The notes below the pieces were generated by a model. The model had not been told where the DNA came from. It searched no databases and saw only the letters and a list, made by a program, of their open reading frames with translations. Positions 11,306-21,975 of a stretch of DNA of 64,000 nucleotides are shown here, piece after piece (within the stretch, counting starts at the first letter, position 1; each line of letters begins with the position of its first letter). Position numbers and translations under genes: made by a program. The DNA is from Maratus speciosus (Eukaryota > Arthropoda > Arachnida > Araneae > Salticidae), in NCBI GenBank assembly GCA_963932465.1, contig OZ010792.1, positions 16,447,701-16,511,700 of the forward strand. Direction: 5' to 3'.

Positions 11306-11460
11306 TCACACATCCAGGTCAAGGGCCCGATCTTGCTCTCCGTAAAGTTTTTTTATCTTCTCCAACCCCCTCGCATCTCGCGTCCACGGACAGTCCACTT
11401 CAAGATGCGTTAGGGGTGCAAGATTGTGAGAGTTCCGGGGCCACATGAATGTGACAGATA
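11306..11460 (-). pseudogene. Possible LINE reverse-transcriptase C-terminal tail
   Basis: Read on the minus strand, one frame is open for about 50 codons and ends at a TGA at 11306-11308. It contains LTHLEVDCPWTRDARG and then KKLYGEQDRALDLDV. The pattern of histidine, hydrophobic residues, then D/E-C-P and an R-rich helix resembles the tail of many non-LTR retrotransposon ORF2 proteins ('HL..CP...R..R'). No upstream reverse-transcriptase motifs follow, so at most this is a 5'-truncated copy. The region downstream on this strand holds a GTT/T-rich tract (11134-11165), as might be found in a 3' untranslated region. The identification rests on one short motif, and a chance frame is possible. 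Confidence 0.3.
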
Positions 11461-11539
11461 CCAAACAGGAAGTCTTTTGAGAAACTAGTATAGGAGTTAC
11501 ACAAATTTAAAATTTGGAATTCTTACGGCCTCGTTTAAT

Positions 11540-11542
<3 letters not shown>

Positions 11543-11573
<31 letters not shown>
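11543..11573. repeat. (TA)n microsatellite
   Basis: A perfect TA run of about 15 units. Confidence 0.9.
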
Positions 11574-11575
<2 letters not shown>

Positions 11576-11674
11576 AAGATGGAATTTTTGTGCGTGGGGT
11601 GGCGGTGGAAGTTTTTTGAAAGCTTTAATTACGTAGCATTTGCTGCTAAAAGCGTTTTTGAATCTATTCATTTA

Positions 11675-12300
11675 GGGGAGACTAGGGAGAGTTGACCCAC
11701 TTTTTACAAAATGATTTTTTTTTAATATTGAACGTAGAAATATGTTTTATATATCATTTTATTCGTTATACAATCAGTTATCAAAATAAAGTTTTTACAT
11801 AAGTGTAATACATAAGAAGTTAAAAAAAATTATTGATTTTAATCATGAGAAAGTAACGGGTCAAGGCTCTCCACATATGGGAGGGTTGACCCACTATATG
11901 GGAGGCTTGTCCCACTTTTTTATAGATTGAAATATTAGTGAAGAGAAATAAAATCAATTTTTAAAAAGCTAAATAACTGCATGCTACATGCTTTAATTAT
12001 TATATATATATATTTTAAATATTATGCCTAAACAAATCTGATTATTCGCAATCGCAAGTCAGAGGTGAAAATTTTTGTTTTAAACGGTATTTTTGTATGT
12101 GAAATAGATTTAGAAATGTAAAATGGACGTACATATACAATGTGTATGCATGAAAGTAACAAAATTGTTTATACAAAAATTTAAATAATGCACAGTGATG
12201 GAACAGCTAACTAATTCAAAATTTACATACGAAATTAGCAAGTTCTTTTCCTAATCTCCGACACATCTTGTTTTACATGCTTATATACTAAAAAATATTG
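11675..12300 (+). mobile_element. Partial TA element, GACTAGGGAG family
   Basis: Begins GGGGAGACTAGGGAG after TA (11673-11674) and matches 38816-39250 over several hundred bases, including 'ttatacaatcagttatcaaa' and 'catgctacatgctttaatta'. The motif 'gttgacccact' recurs internally. No right terminal repeat was found, so the end coordinate is approximate. Confidence 0.7.
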
Positions 12301-12570
12301 AATATGGTAGGGGAGTACACAGTGAGACATGGTACACAGTGAGACAGCAGCCATTTTGACTTATAGTTATAACTTTTAAACCTAGGTGGAACACACACTG
12401 AACCATCTCATCTTATGCAACACGTGGATGTAGTTTCGGCACTTCAGTTACTCGTCCGACAAAATAGTAAATAATCCTTTTTTTTATAGTGGTTAAAGTG
12501 ACATAAACGTCTATTTTAGAGTTTATTTCCTTCAATATGACATACATTTACTTAACCAAACGTAGCTATA

Positions 12571-12744
12571 CATAGCTGCCAACCTTCCTCTAATCTTCCG
12601 TAATGTCTGGATTAAGTTGACCCAGGTTAACTACGTTTCGACCCAGAAAATTTATATTTATTTCATGAATGCCACCAGGGGAATGAAACCAGGGTCAAAT
12701 TAACGCAAGTATTACGGAAGATTACCTTGAGGTTGGCACCTATG
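12571..12744. mobile_element. Foldback MITE, CATAG family, copy 3
   Basis: Ends CATAGCTGCCAACC and GGTTGGCACCTATG are inverted. The 6-bp duplication GCTATA is exact (12565-12570 and 12745-12750). The interior shares 'tcttccgtaat' and 'attacggaaga' with the copy at 2453. Confidence 0.88.
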
Positions 12745-12939
12745 GCTATATCTAATAATAGACTATTTCGACAAAAGCACTTAAACTTTTTAAAGCGATG
12801 AAATTGATATAACAGATGTGGCATCCATTTTGTTATGACGTAACGAAAGTACACAGTGAGACATACAGTTGTGGAACACAGTGTGTACACAGTGTGTTCT
12901 AGAGTGATATGCTATAGGGTGTAATGTTCCTTTTCATCA

Positions 12940-13047
12940 ACTTGTTTTATAACACATGCTACTTCATGACTTGATGCATCTACAAACAACAAACAACTTG
13001 TTTTATAACACATGCTACTTCATGACTTGATGCATCTACAAACAAAT
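12940..13047. repeat. 56-bp tandem duplication
   Basis: Two almost identical 56-bp units start at 12940 and 12996 ('acttgttttataacacatgc'). Confidence 0.95.
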
Positions 13048-13207
13048 AATTTTTTTACTTTTCAAAAGAATTTTGACAATTTTGGTCCCACACATAAGGG
13101 ACATTTTTATTCAACAAATTGTTGAGCGGGTATCGAATGCCTCATTGTGTATCAACTATGCGGTTCTGATGGGAAAAAAAAGTTATTTATTAATGAAAGA
13201 AGGTCTT

Positions 13208-13228
13208 TCTCTCTCTCTCTCTCTCTAT
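13208..13228. repeat. (TC)n microsatellite
   Basis: A short CT dinucleotide run, followed by a GT/G-rich stretch. Confidence 0.85.
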
Positions 13229-13788
13229 CTGTGTGTGGGGGGACGGGGGTGGGGCGTGCGATGACTAGTGAAATCTACTAAACGTAAGAGGCCGAAAATT
13301 TGCATGAAGGTAGCCCAATGTCTGCCATTGTCCACCCGAGGCTCATATTTTTAAAATTTCTTAAATCTAGACATATTAATTAGAAGTCATAAACTGCAGA
13401 AAATTATTGATAGAGTGTAAAAATGCATGATTTATGAAAATATATACATTTTCTCACTGTGTACCACTTGTGGTACACAGTGAGACAATTTTCGATACTC
13501 CGTTATGCTGCTTCTGTGCTTTTATCAATAACTTTTTTAAAACCATTTATACATTAATGTATAGTGTATTTGTGTAGCTTAAAAATGTAGCAAATATTTT
13601 TTTAAAAGAATAAAAATAGTCGTCAATCGTTAAGTAATAATAATTTTCGTCTCCCTGTGTACTACACTCCCCTACATATTTTAAATATAAATATCTTTTA
13701 CAGCATAATCAAAAGAAGTAAAACTTTTTTTATTATTATTATGTTTACAATTTTAGTTACATGTTATGAAAAAGGTTCTAAAGCGTAA

Positions 13789-14660
13789 CTGAAAATATCT
13801 GTTATCTGCATTATCTACTGTGTGATATAAATTATACCCCACATTTATAAAAACAAAGCCTTCCATAGCACAATAAAAAGAAGGAAACTGTTTTATTATT
13901 ATTATGTATAATCTAATATATCTCCTTTTATATTAGATTTCCTATATATTGAAAGAAAAAGTACGTGTTGTTAGGGTTTAGTTGTTATAAAACACTGTCA
14001 ATACACAAACATAGTGAAAACTAACTATTACTCCGGATTTCCGATAATAAAGTGCTGGCATCTATTTTCTAAACTTAGACTATAGATATCCAATATATCG
14101 ATAATATTACAACCATTGTATAGTTTAGAGATGTTATTGTTATAAAAAAAAAAAAAAAAAAAAAAAATCCGAAAAGTAACCTTCAGATGGCGCTAAATAA
14201 TCATAATTATAGTTGCTTAGCAACGAGTCCTACACTCAGAAATTAAGAAAAAAAAATTGTCTATTTTCCCTTCGTTAGCTGAATTTACACAAACGCTATA
14301 TTTATAAACAGTTACCAAAAGGGAGTGTATTTTTTTATTATTATCTCTATCGTTCTCAACTTTATTTCGCGTTCCTGTTGAACATTAACACGGTCACGCC
14401 GGCGCAGTGGTTCACACTCGAATGTCTCAGAGCTGGCAAGTCTCCGGCCTCTTAAATACCAGTATTTTAATAAAGAAAATGTTGTTTTATTTAATTAGAA
14501 CAATTGGGTGATTTAAAGGAACAACATTTTCTCTAAAATGACAGTGGTGTGCAAAAAGACAGAGACTTGACAACTCTGAGACAGTCGAGTGTGACCCACC
14601 ACGCCGGCGTGAACGTGTTAAGAACGTAAATATATATATTTATGGAAGTGTTATTCAGTA
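13789..14660 (+). repeat. Segmental duplication, copy 1 (with inserted MITE)
   Basis: Matches 15531-16185 in the same orientation through a series of shared blocks: 'tgaaaatatct', 'cggatttccgata', 'cagatggcgcta', 'gttgctnagcaac', 'ccttcgtta' and 'agaacgtaaa'. The MITE at 14399-14617 is present only in this copy. No coding frame is conserved between the copies. Confidence 0.85.
14399..14617. mobile_element. TTAA-flanked MITE with paralogous empty site
   Basis: TTAA at 14395-14398 and 14618-14621. Ends CACGGTCACGCCGGCG and CGCCGGCGTGAACGTG are inverted repeats with one mismatch. The duplicate segment reads straight through at about 16146-16158 ('gaaaatcaagaacgta' where this copy has 'gaacattaa' then the MITE then 'ttaagaacgta'), confirming the boundaries. 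Confidence 0.93.
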
Positions 14661-14959
14661 CCATATTAAATTTCTAAATTAACAAAATTATTCTTTTCAG
14701 ACATTTGATAATGTCTTCACTATATATTTTATCAATTGAGACTGTATTTAATCAAGCATATAAACAAGTTAAAAAAAACAGATACTCATGATTTACTTTA
14801 CTAAATTTATAAGTATAAGTAAAAATAATTGCTTATTTCATTGTCATAGTTATAGTTCTTTATTTTTCGTCTTGAAGAATAATTTATAACTACAAAAAGA
14901 TATTCGACCAATGTTGTCTGTTATATAAAGTAGATTCTGGATATTTCAACAGTGTTTAA

Positions 14960-15191
14960 CTCCTTGGGCACATTTGACGACTGAGACTCGTCATGAATTT
15001 GGCCACTAGCGCTTATTTTTATATTCTATTCATACCACTATTTAAAGGAAAATACTTTTGTAGTATTTTTCTCTTGCACATAAAGTCAAAGTGTATATAA
15101 AAGATTTTTGTTTTGAGAAAGTGGTGCGAGATAGAATAAAAAAAAAAAAAAACGCCAGTGGCAGCCCTGAAGTAAATCCGTGCCCAAGGGG
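14960..15191. mobile_element. TTAA-flanked MITE (CCTTGGGCAC ends)
   Basis: TTAA at 14956-14959 and 15192-15195. Ends CTCCTTGGGCACATTTG and CCGTGCCCAAGGGG are inverted repeats. A CAGGGCTGCC-family element (about 15000-15169) is nested within. Its right TTAA is also the left TTAA of the next MITE. Confidence 0.8.
15000..15169. mobile_element. Nested hAT-like MITE, CAGGGCTGCC family
   Basis: The right end is CGCCAGTGGCAGCCCTG. The left end survives as GGCCACTAGCGC. The interior matches 7410-7540 and the reverse complement of 46802-46959. Confidence 0.7.
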
Positions 15192-15195
15192 TTAA

Positions 15196-15376
15196 CCCTT
15201 TGAGGGGCAAGCAGTTGCGTTTGTGTAATGCTGAATTCCCACCGGAAATTTGGAAACAAAATATTTTTAAATAAGGAAAAGCAATTTTCCAACTATTTTT
15301 CCTCAAAGTTATAAAAGTAAAACTTAGTTAAAAGTTTCTGATGCAAAATTCGTATATCCTACCTTCCCACAAGGGA
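15196..15376. mobile_element. TTAA-flanked MITE abutting its neighbour
   Basis: Starts CCCTTTGAGGGGCAAG after TTAA (15192-15195) and ends CCCACAAGGGA before TTAA (15377-15380). It shares a single TTAA with the MITE to its left. Terminal pairing is short. Confidence 0.7.
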
Positions 15377-15530
15377 TTAATTAGAATTAAATATCAAGAG
15401 CAAAATCGCAAAATATCATAAACTTTCTTCTGATAATTGGGGCATCCGCTTTATCAGGCGAAATCGTGCTGGAACAGATCTATCTCAATTACCCGGAATC
15501 TAATGTATTACGAAAAAAGTGTTCTATGTA

Positions 15531-16185
15531 TTCGCTGAAAATATCTACAATCTGTATTACCTTACAGCTTAAATTACATTATATAACTCAATCTTGAATA
15601 CGAAACCTTTCATAGCATAATAAAAAGAAGAAAAACGATATTTTATTATTTTGTACAAACTAATATATTCTTTTATATCATATTTCCTATACACTGAAAG
15701 AAAAAGTATGTATAACTAGAGTCTAGTTATTAGAAAACGCTGTCAGTACACAAAAATAATGAAAGGAAACTATCATACCGGATTTCCGATAGCATAGCGA
15801 TAACATGGATTTTCTTAATTTAGAAATATTGATATCCTATATATCGATAACGTTACAGCCATCCCATAGTTTCAAGATATTGTTACCATAAAGGATAAAT
15901 AAAAAAGGGAATGAATGGATAACGAAATCCAAAAAATATCCATCAGATGGCGCTAGAAGACCAAAATCATAGTTGCTAAGCAACGAATTTGTATTCCTGC
16001 ATTCAGGAATGAGAAGAAAAAAATCTCTGGAGTTTATTTATCCTTCGTTAACAAAGTTTACACAAATTCTATATGTATAAGAGTTACCGGAAGGCAGGAT
16101 ATTTTTTTTTCTTATCTCTCTCCCCTTTATTTGGCTTTCCAATTGAAAATCAAGAACGTAAACATATATTTATGAGAAGAGTGTG
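15531..16185 (+). repeat. Segmental duplication, copy 2 (empty site)
   Basis: Same-orientation partner of 13789-14660, about 1.74 kb downstream. It lacks the TTAA MITE. It carries the same 13-bp palindrome (here GTTGCTAAGCAAC, 15972-15984) beside 'cagatggcgcta'. Confidence 0.85.
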
Positions 16186-16629
16186 TAGTGATATGATGTA
16201 TGTTTCTAAAAGGAAAAGGAAACTTATACCTATTGTAGGATTTATTAATGCATTTCTGTATTAATTCAGATTGGCGATTTATCAGGAAATTTTTAAAGGA
16301 AAACACCACTATTTTCTTATGGAAAATTTCGTCCTATTTAATGGCGCGATTAAATAATACTTAGACTAGCAAAAGCCATGCTTTGTTTGAATTCGCGAAG
16401 CATTATTCGATAAGATAAATATTTGAAAGTAACAATATTTTTTTATATTAATTTTGCATTTTTATTAAGCAAGAACGTTATTTTATGTTTCGGAATATTT
16501 TAAATTTAGAAATGTAAATTCAGCCAAATAACTAAGAATTTCCTCGGAATTTTTTATCTATGATATAAGACTGGTATAAATAAAAATATTTTCGAATCAA
16601 ATTTTTACAAAATATTTTTAAATTTTCGA

Positions 16630-16975
16630 CTAAAAGCTCTTTTAAAGATGTTTTTACATTTTATTAACTACAGCAATTAATTTTATTTATTTACAACTCT
16701 TCTGTTGCCACTTTACAAAAAAAAAAATCCTAATATAATCCTTTTAAAATGCGTAAGTAGCGTCTGCGTAAATAATTTAAAATTCTTCATAATAAAATTC
16801 TGTTAAAATGCGTAAGTAACTAACTAAAAGCTCTTTTAAAGATGTTTTTTACATTTTATTAATTACAACAATTAATTTTATTTGTTTACAATTCTTTTGT
16901 TGCCACTTTACAAAAAAAAAATCATAATATAATTCTTTTAAAATGCGTAAGTAGCGTCTGCGTAAATAATTTCAC
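16630..16975 (+). repeat. 194-bp tandem duplication
   Basis: Two close units start at 16630 and 16824 ('ctaaaagctcttttaaagat') and continue through 'tgcgtaagtagcgtctgcgt'. The second unit is shorter. AT-rich and non-coding. The surrounding stretches 16190-16630 and 16976-17682 hold no recognisable feature. Confidence 0.9.
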
Positions 16976-17785
16976 ATAATAAGAATAAATTGTGTATTTG
17001 AATTCTTAACACTGAAAAATACTTTTATAATTGAATGTAAATAATTGAATTTTCACAAATTTTAATTCATTAAAAATATGCTATACTTTTCATAAAAATG
17101 GTATTTTAATATTTTCATAAAAGAAATCGAGAACTATTATATGATTAAAAGGAATGAGCACCAAAATATACGCCATTTCCAACCAATCTTAATAAAGTAT
17201 TCTATTAAAATGTATATTTTCCTCTCAAATAACATACATTTTTAACATAAGAAAGTTTAATGTCCTTTTACGGTTTGAAGTATAAATTCTGCAGTTATTT
17301 TCAATATTTAAAATATTTCGTCTTCGCAAAATGCAGATATATGGGTTCCTTTCCTCATTTAAATATATATATATTTTTTAATAAGAAATTTTGATGCAAC
17401 GATAATATTGTACGTACTTAATCATTCACGACTTTATTTATTTTTACTGACTCAATCATTTTTATTTACTGCAAGAAATATGAATGTTTCATGATCATTT
17501 ACAAAAATAAATCCATATAATGAAAAAATATATTCAACAAAATAATAAAAAATGTTGTTGGTTAAATCATTCGATAGGAAAATAATATTGTCAGAATCTA
17601 CAGATCAATTTTTTTTCTGTCATATTTCTTTCCTTAATTAAATTTAAACAAGTTGGAAATTGCTCGTCAAACGTGGCAAATGAGGTGCGTTCGTAGTATA
17701 ACTAGTTTTATAATTATTTTTTGCACCCCATATTGTACTGAATGTATACTTTTTTGCACTACATAAAGCGCATAGTCTGATACAT

Positions 17786-18810
17786 CATTAAAATGCACTT
17801 CCAATAATTTTTTCCCATTCCCCGTAATGTAACGGAACACTTTTGACTGTACCTGTAATTAAACTATACATCCGATTTTCCTAAAATTTGAAATAGCTCA
17901 ACAAAACTTTGCAATAATTATATCTTTTAAAATTTCAGACCATTCGGAAGGCTGTAATATCATTAAAATGCACTTGCAATGATTTTTCCCATTCCCCGTA
18001 ATGTAACGGAACACTTTCGACTGTCCCTGTAATTAAACTATACATCCGATTTTCCTAAAATTTGAAATAGCTCAACAAAACTTTGCAACAATTATATCTT
18101 TAAAATTTCAGATCATTCGGAAGGCTGTAATATCATTAAAATGCACTTGCAATAATTTTTCCCATTGGCCGTAATGTAAAGAAAAAATTTGACTGTCCCT
18201 GTAATTAAACTATGCATCCGATTTTCCTAAAATTTGAAATGGCTCGACAAAATTTTGCAACAGTTATATCTTTAAAATTTCAGATCATTCGGAAGGCTCT
18301 AATATCATTAAAATGCACGTGCAATAATTTTTCCCATTGGCCGTAATGTAAAGAAAAACTTTTGACTGTCCCTGTAATTAAACTATACATCCGATTTTCC
18401 TAAAATTTGAAATGGCTCGACAAAATTTTGCAACAGTTATATCTTTAAAATTTCAGATCATTCGGAAGGCTGTAATATCATTAAAATGCACTTGCAATAA
18501 TTTTTCCCATTGGCCGTAATGTAAAGAAAAACTTTTGACTGTCCCTGTAATTAAACTATACATCCGATTTTCCTAAAATTTGAAATGGCTCGACAAAATT
18601 TTGCAACAGTTATATCTTTAAAATTTCAGATCATTCGGAAGGCTCTAATATCATTAAAATGCACTTTCAATAATTTTTCCCATTGGCCGTAATGTAAAGA
18701 AAAACTTTTGACTGTCCCTGTAATTAAACTATACATCCGATTTTCATAAAATTTGAAATGGCTCGACAAAATTTTGCAACAATCATATATTTGAAATTTC
18801 AGACCATTCG
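17786..18810 (+). repeat. 173-bp tandem repeat array, about 6 units
   Basis: Units start at 17786, 17961, 18134, 18306, 18479 and 18652 ('cattaaaatgcac'). Spacing is 175, 173, 172, 173 and 173 bp. Each unit holds 'actgtccctgtaattaaact' and 'tttcagatcattcgg'. Later units are more alike than the first two. Confidence 0.95.
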
Positions 18811-18837
18811 GTTGGGTAGTTTTTGCTCTGTTACATG

Positions 18838-18888
18838 CGGACAGACGGACGGACGGACAGACGGACGGACAGACGGACGGACGGACTG
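18838..18888 (+). repeat. (CGGACAGA/CGGACGGA)n minisatellite
   Basis: A short array of 4- to 8-bp units directly after the 173-bp array and inside the same inverted-repeat element. Similar CCGTCTGTCC sequence is seen at 37080-37110. Confidence 0.9.
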
Positions 18889-18992
18889 AACGACGACTAT
18901 AGGTGCTACGTATTTATATAATTACGAACGCACCTAAAAACAGTTTTTGAGATATTTTGGCGGAATAAGGAAAATATATTTTATTTATTTAA

Positions 18993-19259
18993 CACCCTGA
19001 CTGCCGAGCAAAAGGGCAAAATTGTAATGTTTTTTTTCTCTGTAATTTATAAAAAAATCGTTTAAAAGATGTTTTTTCCAACATGATATAAAAAAATTTA
19101 TTACATGCAGGCATATAAGCCTTGAGAGTATTAATCACAACTTATTTTTTTTTTAAATAGGCCTTTAATTTAAGAGTTATTTTAATTTAAATAATGCTTT
19201 TGTTGCAGTGAAACTTACAGCTTAGTGAACGTATATATCAGTTCGCGGCGGTGAGAAGG
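18993..19259. mobile_element. TTAA-flanked MITE (CTGCCG ends)
   Basis: TTAA at 18989-18992 and 19260-19263. Ends CACCCTGACTGCCG and CGGCGGTGAGAAGG are imperfect inverted repeats. The interior is AT-rich. Confidence 0.75.
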
Positions 19260-19671
19260 TTAATTAATCATGATTCTATCTATAATTACTAACTCCATGA
19301 TTTATTTTTTCATCTGAAAATGTACGTGTTTCATTTTTTATTTACAAAAATGCGTCCGTAATGGAAAAACAAGTAAAATAAATTAATTAAAATAACAAAT
19401 TTTTCAAGGTTATTCTGTAAGGGGGAAAAAAATAATAATATTGTGCAAATCTACTGATCATAACTTATTTTTATGTTTATTTTCAAGTCAAAATACTGAA
19501 TAGCTTTTTTGTAAAGTGTGCGACAAAATGTATTTTGTGTATCCTAGTACAGATTTCGCTTCGCTTATGCTAATAATACCAGCATTTAATAATACTGATA
19601 TATTTTAGAATACTCATACTTTCATCAAAAAATTCCCTTATCTTCCGCCACACTGTAATTATTGGGTCGTT

Positions 19672-19826
19672 CGGAAAGTCATATCCGTTTAGGAAAATCA
19701 ATTCGTACTGGAAAATTCTGCCGGTAATTATTAGACATTAGATATCGGAATCAATCTCTAATACATAAATGATAGAATTTCACGGTACGAATTTTCGCAA
19801 ACAGACGCGACTTTTCGAACGACCCA
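19672..19826. mobile_element. Mariner-type MITE, copy 1
   Basis: Ends TTGGGTCGTTCGGAAAGTC and GACTTTTCGAACGACCCAA are inverted repeats flanked by TA (19670-19671, 19827-19828). The inner block around 'aattcgtac' is also inverted. A second copy is at 30184-30353. This fits non-autonomous Tc1/mariner. The following stretch to 20589 holds no recognisable gene. Confidence 0.9.
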
Positions 19827-20593
19827 ATATATGTACTATAAGTGATACGAATATATTGTGAAACTAAAACTCTTCGGCATAAATTTAAAAATTCTGCGGA
19901 TCAAATAAAGCTATTTAGAACCAGAAATTCTATTTAATAGATTGTTAGTTAACCTTTAGTGGTATATATATTCGTCTTCACTTGCAAAGTCACTTGCGCA
20001 TTCATACCAGAATTTATTTGTAATGTTTTTTTGTTATTTTAAGACGCATTTATGTGTTGAATTAACCGCTTCAAAACAGGCGATCTTTTTTCAAATATGC
20101 TTTGTGAAAAATCGAAAACACGGAAAAATAAACATGTAATGCATATAATTCGAAATTCTTTTGAAGGTATACACCGTAGAAATAATTCTTTGTTGGGCAC
20201 ATTCGGAGTTAAAATTGGAAGATTCCACGTGTGAATGACAGTATCAAAGAAATAAAGAAATCCATTCAATTGAATGCATCCGTTCAAAGTGGAGGTTGAC
20301 AGTGTATAAAATATTTCTTCTCAAAAGATAAAAGTGAGAGAGATTTCAAATGAGTAGAAAAGTAAAAACAGTTAAAAAAACACTCTGTTATAAGCATTCA
20401 ATGATCATCTTAGAAATTTCACCTAATTTTTTTACTGAAATTCATGTATTTTTTTTTCCCTTTAAAATACATTAATTTGGTGTGGCACCGAATTTGATTA
20501 TTAAAAATCTGCTGCTTATTTACTCTGGGTAGAGAGTTCAAGAAAATAACATTTATTAAAAAATATATAATTTTTGCTCTGTTTATTTTTTAA

Positions 20594-21508
20594 CCCTTTC
20601 ACGACTAGTGGAAACATTTTTCCACATTTTAAATTTGGTGATTGTCGTATTTAATTATAAACTTATCCGCGTTTTTTATACAGAATGTCAAAATAGGTCG
20701 AATGCCGAACGCAATTATGTAAAAGATGTGCAAATTGTGCAAAACGCCACACAGAAGATAGGACGTATAATATATGTACTAAGTGCAATGTCCATCTTTG
20801 CTTCAGAACCAAAAACAAATTGCTTCGCAGAATGTATAATTAGCACATCTTTTTGGATAGTAATATTATTTCATGATTTGGTATTATTTTAGTTAACATT
20901 TTGTTATAATAAACCAAAAAATGAAAGATATTGCATAATAAGCTAAACTATAATTTGTGTTACGTTTATAGTCCATTAAAAACAATATTTCCCGCAAAAT
21001 TGCAAAAGAACTAGACATTGTTATGTATTTTTCTTGTGGTTTTTATTTATTTATGTATAAACAAATAAAAAAAAACAGTTACTGTTTGTTTTCGGAAAGC
21101 AAAATCCTCCACGCATTTGCACAAGCGTCAGGTCTGCTTTGATTTTATCAAAATGGGGTGTGCGGAGTTTGTTTACTGCGTTTTGCTGACCGCCAATCAT
21201 AGTGACAATGTACAAGTGAACGCCAAAGTAGAACTTCGGAAAATATCAATCTCAGCGTAACACCAATTTGGATAGTAGAATCGTCTCAGAGTGTTAGGCG
21301 TGGCTTTCGAAAACGAACAATAAATACTAATATTTACTCTTAGCAACATTATGGCCCTGCAAGAGATAAAGAAAAAAACAAACTGGTAACCTTGTTTCAT
21401 TATTCCTACCCATAATTTTTTATCGTAAATGTTACCTTTTTTGAATTAGAACAATTCAACGTTTAAACTAGGTGAAAATTTCTATTTTCAAACACCGGTA
21501 GTAAAAGA
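20594..21508 (+). mobile_element. piggyBac-like element with transposase remnant
   Basis: TTAA at 20590-20593 and 21509-21512. The left end CCCTTTCACGACTAGTG pairs imperfectly with the right end CACCGGTAGTAAAAGAT. It carries a fragment of transposase zinc-finger tail near the left end, so it is a deletion derivative of an autonomous piggyBac-like element. It is the only coding evidence here for the enzyme family likely to have moved the TTAA MITEs. Confidence 0.7.
20697..20850 (+). pseudogene. piggyBac-like transposase C-terminal zinc finger (relic)
   Basis: The frame opening after a TAG at 20694-20696 reads through a cysteine-rich stretch containing RCANCAKRHTEDRTYNICTK, followed directly by CNVHLCF. 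This gives CxxC, CxxC and HxC spacing, the pattern of the zinc-binding tail of piggyBac-family transposases. The expected closing motif (CFAE followed by Y or C and a basic residue) appears as CFAEC in the next frame, around 20820. A small indel has therefore shifted the frame between HLCF and CFAE. Nothing of the catalytic DDD domain is present, and the tail lies only about 100 bp inside the left TTAA end. In autonomous elements this tail is the end of the protein, so the body was deleted before or during mobilisation. The alternative is a chance cysteine-rich frame, which the TTAA context makes less likely. Confidence 0.65.
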
Positions 21509-21682
21509 TTAATTGTTCTGTAAATGGCGCATGTCACAAGACAATTAAACATTTTCGCAAATATCCATGTACATCTATCTATCTATTCAGTAGCTACTGT
21601 GTGATTATGTATTTTATGCAATGTATTTCCCACTCACTACACATAGTTTGGGTGCCCTATCAAACTATCTAAAATATGACAA

Positions 21683-21886
21683 CAGTATTACCAGTGGGTT
21701 ACTTTTTTTAAAAAAATTCGCATTTCTTGATTAGCATCCCTTTTCTTGAAATAGTGAAATTCCCCTGTTTTCGCCTTAATTAATATGTCATTAAATAAGG
21801 TTAAATAAGGCGAATTTTACTATTTTGAAAAAGTGGTGCCAATCAAGAAATCTGAATTTTTAAAAAGTAGCCCACTGGCAACACTG
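21683..21886. mobile_element. GTGTTGCC-family MITE (divergent)
   Basis: The left end CAGTATTACCAGTGGG pairs with the right end CCCACTGGCAACACTG. The flanks also form an inverted pair ('tcaaactatc' near 21660 and 'gatagtttga' near 21900), so it may sit inside a larger foldback. No 8-bp duplication is evident. Confidence 0.7.
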
Positions 21887-21975
21887 TTTTCATATTGGAT
21901 AGTTTGACATTGTACCGACGGTATAAATAAAACGATCTTGAATAACTTACTCGACTTTCGAATATTGCTCTACGT

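Larger units (their letters stand above)
12310..13672. mobile_element. 1.36-kb TA element with 'acacagtgagac' repeats
   Basis: The left end GGGGAGTACACAGTGAGAC and right end GTCTCCCTGTGTACT...CTCCCC are inverted repeats bordered by TA (12308-12309, 13673-13674). The terminal motif recurs in direct and inverted form at about 12333, 12850, 12885, 13454 and 13475, so the ends carry multiple spaced copies of one motif. A CATAG MITE is nested at 12571. No transposase was seen. Confidence 0.85.
17683..18935. mobile_element. Inverted-repeat element filled with 173-bp tandem units
   Basis: The exact 13-bp inverted ends AGGTGCGTTCGTA (17683-17695) and TACGAACGCACCT (18923-18935) enclose a tandem array and a short GAC/GGA minisatellite. 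No target duplication was clear and there is no coding frame. It looks like a non-autonomous DNA element whose interior expanded into a satellite. Confidence 0.8.
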
